64,000 nt of DNA from Bacteroidota bacterium (GTDB lineage Bacteria > Bacteroidota > Bacteroidia > Bacteroidales > VadinHA17), in assembly GCA_018262715.1 (NCBI GenBank), contig JADFDS010000011.1, forward strand, positions 289,760-353,759, read 5' to 3'. Below, piece by piece: positions 26,727 to 34,988 of this stretch (within the stretch, counting starts at the first letter, position 1; each line of letters opens with the position of its first letter). The notes beneath the pieces are model-generated. The model saw only the letters and a list, made by a program, of their open reading frames with translations, was not told the origin of the DNA and made no database searches. Both the position numbers and the translations under genes were made by a program.

Positions 26727-28340
26727 CTACCTGATCACAAGTTTTGTGAATGCTGTCTTATGGCCGTTGCCGCATTTGACAATGTAAGTTCCCGGGCGAA
26801 GCTTAACATCACTTTTTTGTTCAACACTTGTACTCCTGCTTGTCACTTCCATGATCTTAACCGTGATGCCGGATACGCTGCAGATAGACATCAGGCAAGG
26901 CAAATTAATGCATTCCGGTATTTCAACCGTGAAATTGCCGGATGCCGGATTAGGGTATACATTCAATGCCAGGGCTGGTGCATTTATTGACCCGGCTGAA
27001 GTACTTCCTGATAATGTCATTTTCCAGAGTTCATCCCCCGTGGAAGGTATTGCTCCATTAAAGACAAATGTTTTGTTTATACGCCTGAATTCAGGCCCCC
27101 AGGCGCCTCCGTTCGCAACATTGGTAAATTTTTCAGGTTGTCCGTCCGGACTGAGCAAACGCCATATTTCTCCGTCTGTTCCGTCATTTGCGGAAAAATA
27201 AAGTGTGTCTCCTATAATGACCGGGCTGACAACTCCCGAGCCCATTATTCCCGGCCAGATGTCCTTTATAATTTTCGTTCCTGATTCTGTTCCGTCAGAA
27301 ACCCAGAGTTCGACTCCGGTTGAAGTTACTCCGGCAGAAAATACAAGTTTATTTTTGAATCCCGTGAAAAATCCCCCTGATAAGTTACCGTGACCGTCAG
27401 GGTTTATATCCCTCACCATATGAATTCCGTTATCATCATAAACCCATAATTCTCTTCCGTAGGGTGTCTTTTCAGCCTCAAAAAACATTTTGTTGCCGAC
27501 AACAGTAATATGTCTCGGATCGAATTGTGTTGTTCCGTCAACAATATCAGTAACCCTGATCACGCCGTTTCCGGATACCTTCCAGAGTTGTGACCCTGTT
27601 CCGCTTATCTGGTCTTTAGCACGGAAATACATTTCGTCTTTGAATTCCGTGAAATAAGCCTCATCAAGTTGCCCCACCCTGATCTGGTCGGAAATTAGTA
27701 TCGTACCTCCGGGAGTTCCGTCGGAGAAATAGAGTTTCAGGCTTGACAATCCGTTGAAGTAAAGTCCGCAGCTGCCTGTGGTTATGTACCCGGGTTGCGT
27801 CGAAGCAGCACCTTCAGTCAGGTCTTTTACCAGGAGGGTTGTCTCAGTGGTTCCTTCTGTCTTCCACAATTCTGTCCCCGTATCAGGGTGATATGCACTG
27901 AAATAAAGAACATTATTCCATTCGATGAGATGTCCCGGTTTACTTCCTGTGCTTCCAGGTGCTATGTCCTTTACCATGATGGTTCCCTCAGTGGTGCCGT
28001 TGGTTTTCCATAGTTCTGAACCATGGGTGCCGTCATCGGCGCTGAAATATGCCTCATCCTTATAAACTACCATGCGGCCGATACTGCTTCCGGTTGTGGT
28101 TGAAGGGTTTATCTCCTTCAGCAGGAAGGTTCCATCAGTGGTTCCGTCGGTGACCCACAGCTCGTTATTAGTGTTTCTATGGTTGGTTGCCTTGAAAACC
28201 ACCTTGTCCGGAAGCTGCGTCATATAGATGATAAATGAACTTTCGCTGCCGGCGTTAATATCCTTCAGCAATTCAGCCTGCTGTCCTGCCATGGTGCAAG
28301 AGAGAGCAGCCAGGATAAATGGTGATATCACTTTTTTCAT
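26727..28340 (-). CDS. ELWxxDGT repeat protein with T9SS C-terminal sorting domain
   Basis: 537 residues, signal peptide at the N-terminus. Residues ~40-440 contain at least seven repeats of the type 'ELWVTDGT...GT.L.KDI', a bacterial beta-propeller-like family. The C-terminal ~75 residues ('VYPNPASGNFTVEIPE ... GTYIVK') form a type A sorting domain that directs transport by the type IX system and attachment to the surface. Function of the repeats is unknown. First-position neighbour of a run of exported proteins on the same strand; base composition is similar to them. Confidence 0.9.
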   Translation of the reverse strand: MKKVISPFILAALSCTMAGQQAELLKDINAGSESSFIIYMTQLPDKVVFKATNHRNTNNELWVTDGTTDGTFLLKEINPSTTTGSSIGRMVVYKDEAYFSADDGTHGSELWKTNGTTEGTIMVKDIAPGSTGSKPGHLIEWNNVLYFSAYHPDTGTELWKTEGTTETTLLVKDLTEGAASTQPGYITTGSCGLYFNGLSSLKLYFSDGTPGGTILISDQIRVGQLDEAYFTEFKDEMYFRAKDQISGTGSQLWKVSGNGVIRVTDIVDGTTQFDPRHITVVGNKMFFEAEKTPYGRELWVYDDNGIHMVRDINPDGHGNLSGGFFTGFKNKLVFSAGVTSTGVELWVSDGTESGTKIIKDIWPGIMGSGVVSPVIIGDTLYFSANDGTDGEIWRLLSPDGQPEKFTNVANGGAWGPEFRRINKTFVFNGAIPSTGDELWKMTLSGSTSAGSINAPALALNVYPNPASGNFTVEIPECINLPCLMSICSVSGITVKIMEVTSRSTSVEQKSDVKLRPGTYIVKCGNGHKTAFTKLVIR

Positions 28341-28376
28341 GGGATTATCTGTTTTAGTTTATGAGTGCTAAACCTG

Positions 28377-30065
28377 TCAGAGTGCTTTGAGATCCCATCT
28401 GACTATATAATGATAGTCTGTCCCGTCCTTTTCCGGGTCAAAGGGTATTTGCTCATATATGGCCTCGGTCATGTCTGTAATTCTGACACCGGTAGCTTCT
28501 TTGGAGGAGCTCCAAGACACGTCCCCGTGCAGATGGTTGATGTCCTTTACCTTAAATCTGGCATCTGCTCCGATAAGGTTGTCGGTGGAGGTTGAGTTGT
28601 CCCAGACGCATCCGACATCCTTAACATAGTGTCTTGATCTTGTCTCCGTGGGCACATTCTCGGTGGGTGTGGCAATGTCATACCAGTTTTCCAGTCCGAA
28701 CTGGCCCAGCTGGTCAGCAACAACTTTATTATCGGTTGGGAACAGGTTTGTTATCAGTATCAGACCCTTTATTGATTCTCGGGGAAAATCTCCTGAGCCA
28801 AACTCCTGATCGACCAGTCCGGTGCAATCGCAGTCGCCGCTGCAGTAACGGTCTTCTTTGTGGCTCCAGGTGCCTGTAACTTTGTCGGGTCCGAATATTG
28901 TGATTGGCTGGCCCTCCATTCCCTCCATCTGCGGGATTGGCTTGAATATCCCGGTGAAAGAGACTGTTTGCGACCCAGTATATCTTGTCGAACTCTTGCC
29001 GTGATCTTTTGTATAGTCCCATCTCTTCGAAACAGTTATGGTTCCCTTGTAGAATCCGCAGAAGATCGGGAAATGCTGATCAACAATAAGTTCATCCGGA
29101 GCTGTGGCGGACAACGGGTGTTTATCCTTTGGCAGGATATCGCATGAATTATAAACTCTCAGCCATTCATAACCGTCATCCTTATCTTCAGGAGGCTGGT
29201 ACTCGACTCTGACCTCACCTTCCCCTACATTAAATACCTTGTAATCAGGCCCATAATCGCTATCAGCGCCATTGAGGATTTTTCCTCTGTAGATGCTGAC
29301 CACAATCCTGTTGAATTCCCGTGACGGCCTGCCGCCAACGTCTTTAAATCCTGACAGGATAATTATCCCTTTCCCTTGTTCACAGATCTCCTCCTGTTCT
29401 GGCACTTCAACGTCAATTGAGACAGGTTTCTTTTCAAATTCTTCGAAGATCGGGTTGAGAGATTTTGGCGTTTTAAGCTTATTAAAGAGTGGCCGTGGAT
29501 CATTGATTGTATTCTCTGATGACCATTCCTGAATTAGTTCAGGGGTATTTCCGTTATAGTAAAGGCGAAGTTCCATTTTTGCTATTACGGGCTTCTTATA
29601 ATCCTCTTCATACTCAATAATGCGACCCCCTTTAAGATTTGCCTCGTAACTTCCCTTGAAGATGTATTCCGGCGGCTTGTCTGTTTCGGGGGCATAAAAG
29701 ATCGGGGACAAAAAATGGAAGCAGGGATTGGTAAATCTTTCACCCATGTAAACTGACATCATTGTAGGGTAGCAATACCATTTTTCAGGCGGATCAAGCG
29801 TTTTGCACTTATCAATTGCATCAGTCAGTTCCGGGTTGAGCGAATCTTCTTCCCGGAATTCACGATCTCCAAGCTGCTCTTTCATGCATGCATTCCATTC
29901 CTTTAACCTTTGTTCATAGTCCTGGTTATGGGGGTTCAGGAACTCTACAAGCATTCCATGCCTTGCGCATTCTTCACATCTGCGCTGGGCACCTGCCTGG
30001 AAGCCGACTATCAGGATCAGCAACGATGTGGTCAGAACCCTTTTTGAATAAGTCAGGGTGGTCAT
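28377..30065 (-). CDS. Secreted Cys-rich protein of unknown function
   Basis: 562 residues with a signal peptide ('VGFQAGAQRR'). I do not recognise the family. The mature protein has roughly 15 Cys, starting with 'RRCEECARHG' and with a tight 'CSGDCDC' cluster at ~residue 420, suggesting disulfides or metal binding. Beta-rich segments such as 'FKGSYEANLKGGRIIEYEE' and 'GFYKGTITVSKRWDYTKDHG' resemble repeated 'added-strand' modules. Its stop is 36 bp from the T9SS gene start and its start is 3 bp from the stop of the small lipoprotein, so these are one operon. Confidence 0.75.
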   Translation of the reverse strand: MTTLTYSKRVLTTSLLILIVGFQAGAQRRCEECARHGMLVEFLNPHNQDYEQRLKEWNACMKEQLGDREFREEDSLNPELTDAIDKCKTLDPPEKWYCYPTMMSVYMGERFTNPCFHFLSPIFYAPETDKPPEYIFKGSYEANLKGGRIIEYEEDYKKPVIAKMELRLYYNGNTPELIQEWSSENTINDPRPLFNKLKTPKSLNPIFEEFEKKPVSIDVEVPEQEEICEQGKGIIILSGFKDVGGRPSREFNRIVVSIYRGKILNGADSDYGPDYKVFNVGEGEVRVEYQPPEDKDDGYEWLRVYNSCDILPKDKHPLSATAPDELIVDQHFPIFCGFYKGTITVSKRWDYTKDHGKSSTRYTGSQTVSFTGIFKPIPQMEGMEGQPITIFGPDKVTGTWSHKEDRYCSGDCDCTGLVDQEFGSGDFPRESIKGLILITNLFPTDNKVVADQLGQFGLENWYDIATPTENVPTETRSRHYVKDVGCVWDNSTSTDNLIGADARFKVKDINHLHGDVSWSSSKEATGVRITDMTEAIYEQIPFDPEKDGTDYHYIVRWDLKAL

Positions 30066-30068
30066 GAA

Positions 30069-30593
30069 TTAAATTCTTTCGAATTCGACGTCTTCCCAGT
30101 CGTCGTCTGTATCAGTGTCATTGTTTATGTCACGAACCAGCCACAGGTAGTCATCATCTGCTTCGAACGTGCCTTCAAATGACTCTGACATTCCTAGTGA
30201 AAGGTATGCATTATAGGTTGCTGATCCTTTCGGGAACCACTCCGGCGATTCGGTGCAGTTGTCATTTGTGTCTTCAAGGCAGTCTCCTAATGCAGTAAGC
30301 CTGAACAGCACTTCGTCGCCATCGACTGTGATATTCCCTTTCAGCCCGAGAAGTGACATAACCGCAGAGCTGTTATCACGTCGGTAGATTACAACCTCCT
30401 CAAATGTGCCTTCAGCAAGCTTCAGGGTGTGTGTTATGTTTATTGCAACCTCCCCGGCATATCCCTTTTCAGTGTATTGCCAGGTACCGACATAGTCAGG
30501 ATCGGTTGTGAACCAATCGCACGAGTGAAAGCAGCTCACCGTGAAAAGAAGGGTCAGTGAGAGCATGATTTTGTTCGACAATATTTTCTTCAT
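30069..30593 (-). CDS. Small lipocalin-like lipoprotein
   Basis: 174 residues. Hydrophobic leader with Cys in 'CFHSCDW' (~21-25) gives a lipobox. The mature start 'YVGTWQYTEKGYAGEVAI' and later 'LKGNITVDGDEVLFRLTALG' resemble the calycin/lipocalin-like families that begin with a GxW motif. It ends in an acidic tail. Function unknown. Its stop is 3 bp from the start of the Cys-rich gene, implying translational coupling within the operon. Confidence 0.7.
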   Translation of the reverse strand: MKKILSNKIMLSLTLLFTVSCFHSCDWFTTDPDYVGTWQYTEKGYAGEVAINITHTLKLAEGTFEEVVIYRRDNSSAVMSLLGLKGNITVDGDEVLFRLTALGDCLEDTNDNCTESPEWFPKGSATYNAYLSLGMSESFEGTFEADDDYLWLVRDINNDTDTDDDWEDVEFERI

Positions 30594-30651
30594 GGTATAG
30601 TATTTATGGTTTTTATATGATAATAGCCTGGCCTTATCGGCCGGCGCATTT

Positions 30652-32649
30652 TCAATACAGTTCAGCAGTTGCCTGGATTGTGGTTACCTCAAATCCGGCA
30701 CTCAGGAATCCGGTTCCAACTCCAAATCCCTCCTCAGTTTCAATTGTTAATTTTCCTTCATCAATTCTGACGTAGACGGCCTCCTCCATGCCCATAAAGT
30801 CAACTCCGGCGCCAAGCTGAAATCCGAAACCTGTCTCCGGTTTCCAGGTAACACCTACTTCAATCCCCGCGCCTATATTGAATTCCCACTCATTGTTATC
30901 AGTATTCCATTCAATACTGACAATAAAGAGGTCCAGGCTGACGGTATGTTCCACCGGAAACTCAGGTTTCCTGGTGTCTCCGCCCTCCCCGTCAGGACAA
31001 TAATCCTTGATGTTGAAGCACTCCAGGGGGATCACCATGAAGAGGAGTAAAAAGTCCTGTGGGTCAATGGCATCTATATTCGATTTTGGAAGACCGTATG
31101 GGCTGGCTTCGGCGGTCAGCCAGCGGTATGCCTGGTCTACCTGGGATTTATAACAGTAATTTATTGCCTCCTCCAGGGCTTCCTGGTATGCTTCTGCCCT
31201 TAATTCTGCCATACTTTCGGCTGTCAATGGCATATCTCTCCAGCTGTTTATCTGCTCATTGGCAGAAATCCTTGCCTGCTGCAGTGCGCATTCCATAAAA
31301 AAGGAGCTGTATCCCAGCAGTTCAGATCCCATCTGACGGGTCAGTGATGCCCTTCTGTGCCCGGCCTCCATCATGGAATTAAATGTCAAGCGTGTCGAGG
31401 TTCTCATTACTACCGGTATGCCGGATATATACCTGTTCCAGTCTTCAGGCATGTTTTTCCACCTGGGCCAGAAGTCCATTATTACGCCCTCAACTCGCTT
31501 TGACAGGGCATCAGAATAACTCTGGGCAATGTTCTGCATCTGTTCGTCATATCTTCTCTCCAGCAATTCAGGAATTGTCCGGGCCTGCTCACAAGGGGAC
31601 ATCTGGTCCCACGGGGTCACCATCTCGTCTTCTGTAAATCCCTCTTCCTGGAGCTCCTTTCTTTCAATCTCGATCTGTTGTTTGAATTCTTCAGGATCAA
31701 GTGACTTTTTCACGGGTGGTTCATGAGGTGGTTTTGTTGTATACCAGAACAGCAGTTTTTTTGCGTCGGCGGGATCGAGTTCGGAAGCCTCCCTAAACTC
31801 TTCAAATGCTTCTCTCTTCATTCCCATCCGGAGGAGTATGATGCCCAGGTTCATATGATATTGTGCTATTCCGGGCGTGTAGAAGACAGCTTCACGGAAA
31901 TATTTCAGGGCTTCCTCATTCTGGCCGTGGCGTGCGAATACCCATCCGAGAGAGGTAGCTGTGGGGGCTGATTCGCGGAAGAGGCTCCTGGCGTATGCAA
32001 GCAGCAGGAGCGCTTCAGCGTCCCTGTCTGAAACAGCCAGGCAGAATGCAAGGCTGCCGATTGACCCGGCAGATCTTTCATTTGTCTGAAATGCCCTGCC
32101 ATAGCCCCATGAAGCAGCATCAAGATTCTGCTGGGCCAGGCCTGACATTCCTGCCAGCTGGTACACAAAGACCCTCTCATCAAATGAAAGAATCTTCCCC
32201 TGAGGCACTGATCTGAAAGCCTGCTGCTCAATATCAGGAGGCAGGTTCGGGATGGCATGCATCACGCACTCTTCGACAATCTTTCGTACCGTACTGATGC
32301 CGGGGGCCTCGGGAACCGAGACCGGGTCAACCGGTTCAAAATCTTCATCATTGACAATCCTGTCGCAACTCCGGTCCATGACAGAAAGTTCAAGGAACAG
32401 GGCCAGGGCATCCTCCACATCCTTCCTGTCATCCCCGTTAAGATCGGTTTCAATGTTCAGACCACCCCTGTCAATAAATCCGTCAATATCGCTTCTGTCG
32501 AACTGACCGTCCTGGTTTATATCATACTGCCGCCATTGTTTCGTGCCCGGGGCATGAGCACTCCCGGGTTCAGAAGCATATGATAAAGACGCGGCACAGA
32601 TGGCCTGGACAAGCAGCAGTGCCGCAATATGTCTGCAATTAGTACACAT
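30652..32649 (-). CDS. Exported protein with EF-hand loops and TPR repeats
   Basis: 665 residues. Signal peptide 'AASLSYASEPG'. Residues ~40-75 hold two calcium-loop-like segments, 'DINQDGQFDRSD' and 'DLNGDDRKDVED', arranged as in dockerin or EF-hand pairs. A TPR block spans ~150-290 ('GWVFARHGQNEEALKYFREAV', 'MNLGIILLRMGMKREAFEEFREA'). The C-terminal ~100 residues are beta-rich ('FNIGAGIEVGVTWKPETGFGFQLGAG'), reminiscent of a membrane barrel segment or sandwich. No named family recognised. Flanked by the OmpA gene upstream and the small lipoprotein downstream. Confidence 0.72.
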   Translation of the reverse strand: MCTNCRHIAALLLVQAICAASLSYASEPGSAHAPGTKQWRQYDINQDGQFDRSDIDGFIDRGGLNIETDLNGDDRKDVEDALALFLELSVMDRSCDRIVNDEDFEPVDPVSVPEAPGISTVRKIVEECVMHAIPNLPPDIEQQAFRSVPQGKILSFDERVFVYQLAGMSGLAQQNLDAASWGYGRAFQTNERSAGSIGSLAFCLAVSDRDAEALLLLAYARSLFRESAPTATSLGWVFARHGQNEEALKYFREAVFYTPGIAQYHMNLGIILLRMGMKREAFEEFREASELDPADAKKLLFWYTTKPPHEPPVKKSLDPEEFKQQIEIERKELQEEGFTEDEMVTPWDQMSPCEQARTIPELLERRYDEQMQNIAQSYSDALSKRVEGVIMDFWPRWKNMPEDWNRYISGIPVVMRTSTRLTFNSMMEAGHRRASLTRQMGSELLGYSSFFMECALQQARISANEQINSWRDMPLTAESMAELRAEAYQEALEEAINYCYKSQVDQAYRWLTAEASPYGLPKSNIDAIDPQDFLLLFMVIPLECFNIKDYCPDGEGGDTRKPEFPVEHTVSLDLFIVSIEWNTDNNEWEFNIGAGIEVGVTWKPETGFGFQLGAGVDFMGMEEAVYVRIDEGKLTIETEEGFGVGTGFLSAGFEVTTIQATAELY

Positions 32650-32724
32650 CTGTCAGATCTTTATGAATTTGCTATACACATTCGCTCGGCGCCCGGCAGA
32701 GCTTCAGGCAAGCCTGGCTCTGCG

Positions 32725-34029
32725 TCACCTCTTTACGAATTCGACTCTGCGGTTAGCCGCTTTTCCTTCGGAGGTATTATTGGGCCCGGAGGGCTTGCTT
32801 TCACCCCAGCCCCTGCTGGTCATACGTGAGTTGTTGATGCCCATCTTTGCAAGCTGGTCGGCAACTGCCTTCGCCCTGCGTTCGGAAAGGTCCTGATTGA
32901 ATGCCTCTTCACCGTCGCTGTCAGTGTGCCCCTCGACTGAAAAACTGATTTCAGGATGATCTTTCATCAGTTTGGCTATTTCGTTGATGACACCCATGGA
33001 CTCCGGTTTTATTGTAGCCTTGTTCACATCGAACCGGATGCCACTGGCAACTATTTTGCCGTCCTGCATCAGCTTGTCATAAAGCCTGACAGCTCCTTCG
33101 GCTATCCTGATGTTTTTAATGAACCTGTTATTTCCCTGTGATCCCACGGTGTTCATCGGGTCACAGCATATTGTCAGACCCTCCGGATTGATTCCCAGGT
33201 TGGGAACATTGACCACTCTGGCATCATCAAGGTACACCTTCAGTGCCCTTGTATTGAAGCTGATTGCCACATGGCGCCAGTATCCACTGGTGATCTCACC
33301 TTTCTCCTCATACCCGGGATAATAACCTTCGCCCACATCATTAATTCCGGCATGATTGGCGTTGATAATCAGCGGATCAATGCTTATCGTGCTTTCACTC
33401 TGGTTCTTATGATCCCAGAAGTCGACATAATACTGGCAATATTCATCGGGTTCAAACCAGCAGTCGAACTCCACCGTAAACAGGTCTGGCAGGTTATCTT
33501 TTGCCGTTTCCCTGAAAAACGGAATGATGCATGAACCGGCTTCCCTGAAATGGATCACATTCTGGTCACCGAAGGACGCGTTTTCGACATTTCCTCCTCC
33601 TGCAAGATCCCACCTGGATGGGAACTCCCCGTTTTCCTCTCCCTCCTGGTTATCCTCGAAGATTATCTTCTCACCCGGGACAAAGTCATACCTGTTCCAT
33701 TTAAAAGTGAGCTGTGGCTGACCTGATTCCTTTGCTTCAGTGGGGTTTCTCCCGGAAGTATTCCCGGGATCTGCGGATTCTTCTCCTGCTTCCTTTTGAG
33801 ATGAGTCTTCCTTCGCCTTTTTCTCCTTCTTTTTGAAAATATTTCCAATTCCTTCCTCTATCTTGTCAAACCCGGCGTCAATAACCTCGTCAGTCTTCCG
33901 GTTTGCGCGGTTGTCAGTCTCCTCCACAACCTTTTCTTTTACATTGACCCTGACTTTCTGCGGGCTGGCTTCCTGCGGCAGCAGAAAGAGCAATGAAGCC
34001 ACAAGGGTAAATAACATTGAGTGTTTCAT
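32725..34029 (-). CDS. OmpA-family protein with ConA-like domain
   Basis: 434 residues with a signal peptide. A charged Lys/Glu-rich stretch (~40-100) leads to a concanavalin-like sandwich (~115-310, 'TVEFDCWFEPDEY ... GYWRHVAISFNTRALKVYLDD'), then the OmpA/MotB peptidoglycan-binding domain (~325-434; 'GIRFDVNKATIKPESMGVI', 'VEGHTDSDGEEAFNQDLSERRA', 'NRRVEF'). It should tether the outer membrane or a surface complex to the cell wall. It is the first gene of the exported cluster running down to 26727. Confidence 0.9.
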   Translation of the reverse strand: MKHSMLFTLVASLLFLLPQEASPQKVRVNVKEKVVEETDNRANRKTDEVIDAGFDKIEEGIGNIFKKKEKKAKEDSSQKEAGEESADPGNTSGRNPTEAKESGQPQLTFKWNRYDFVPGEKIIFEDNQEGEENGEFPSRWDLAGGGNVENASFGDQNVIHFREAGSCIIPFFRETAKDNLPDLFTVEFDCWFEPDEYCQYYVDFWDHKNQSESTISIDPLIINANHAGINDVGEGYYPGYEEKGEITSGYWRHVAISFNTRALKVYLDDARVVNVPNLGINPEGLTICCDPMNTVGSQGNNRFIKNIRIAEGAVRLYDKLMQDGKIVASGIRFDVNKATIKPESMGVINEIAKLMKDHPEISFSVEGHTDSDGEEAFNQDLSERRAKAVADQLAKMGINNSRMTSRGWGESKPSGPNNTSEGKAANRRVEFVKR

Positions 34030-34133
34030 GGCCTTTTGGTTTTTTCAATGAAAGTTAGTCAGGCGGCCGGGGCAAGTCAACACTGAATGAGCAAAGAGGG
34101 GTGATGAATGAGTATCCGGGGTATTTGGGATGT

Positions 34134-34161
34134 GCGATTTGCGATTTGCGATTTGCGAATT
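34134..34161. repeat. Heptamer GCGATTT repeat
   Basis: Three exact tandem copies of GCGATTT and a variant fourth (GCGAATT). This is the reverse complement of the AAATCGC unit at 4924-4949. It lies in the 193-bp gap between the OmpA gene and the LytTR gene. Confidence 0.8.
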
Positions 34162-34222
34162 GGGATTGCTGATACCGGCTGCCTCAGGATGGAGGGGATG
34201 TAAAAAGGGGGGATGCGAAGCT

Positions 34223-34987
34223 TTATTCGTAAAGGTGATCGTTGAGGGACTGCAGAACCTTTTGCTTCAGGACAGGGGAGACCGGGATGATGGTACCGTC
34301 TTTAAGCTGCAGATAACCACCATCATGCCTGTAAAACTTATCGATGTAATTAAGGTTCACTATGTGTGACTGGTGGACCCTGATAAGGCTTGTGCCGCTG
34401 AGCATTGCCTCATATTCCTTTATGGTGCGTGAGACAATGATATGCTTTCCGCCTGCAAGGTGAAAGTGTGTGTAATTACTTTCCGCCTCAGCCCTTATTA
34501 TATCATTTACTGAAATCAGTTGCAGGGCTTCAGCTGTCCTGAGGATGATCCGTTTCAGGACTTTTTTGCCCTGCAGGTTTTCTCTGAGAGCGAGCAGCTT
34601 CAGTTGCTCCTCTTCATGGTTAATAATTTCACGTGCCTTTAAGATGGCAGCTCTGAGTTCATCCTCATCAACCGGCTTAAGAATATAATCGAGTGCGCTG
34701 ACCTTGATTGCATCGAGGGCGTACTCCTGGTGACCGGTGATGAAGATTGTACGGAACCGGACCGGGGAGACCTGTCTGAGCAGTTCAAAGCCGAGACCGT
34801 CCGGCAGTTCGATATCCAGGAAGACGATATCAGGCTGATGTTCTGTCACAGCGGCAATACCTTCTGCCACTGACCCTGTGGCAGCGCTGACGGTGATGTC
34901 AGGAAAGCTCTCTTTCAGAAGGGTTGCAATAATACTTCTTACCGGGGCTTCATCATCAACAATCACTGCTCTCATGGCATGAAACAT
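34223..34987 (-). CDS. LytTR-family response regulator
   Basis: 254 residues. Receiver domain ~1-120 with the acidic pair in 'VIVDDEAPVR', phosphoacceptor Asp in 'DIVFLDIELPDGLG' (~58) and Lys in 'YILKPVDEDEL' (~109). C-terminal LytTR DNA-binding domain ~150-250 ('ADSNYTHFHLAGGKHIIVSRTIKEYE'-type). The ATG at 34987 lies 1 bp after the kinase stop; the internal ATG at 34975 ('MRAVIVDDE') is a good alternative. It pairs with the adjacent sensor kinase. Targets are unknown; the exported cluster downstream on the same strand is a candidate. Confidence 0.92.
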   Translation of the reverse strand: MFHAMRAVIVDDEAPVRSIIATLLKESFPDITVSAATGSVAEGIAAVTEHQPDIVFLDIELPDGLGFELLRQVSPVRFRTIFITGHQEYALDAIKVSALDYILKPVDEDELRAAILKAREIINHEEEQLKLLALRENLQGKKVLKRIILRTAEALQLISVNDIIRAEAESNYTHFHLAGGKHIIVSRTIKEYEAMLSGTSLIRVHQSHIVNLNYIDKFYRHDGGYLQLKDGTIIPVSPVLKQKVLQSLNDHLYE

Positions 34988-34988
34988 T

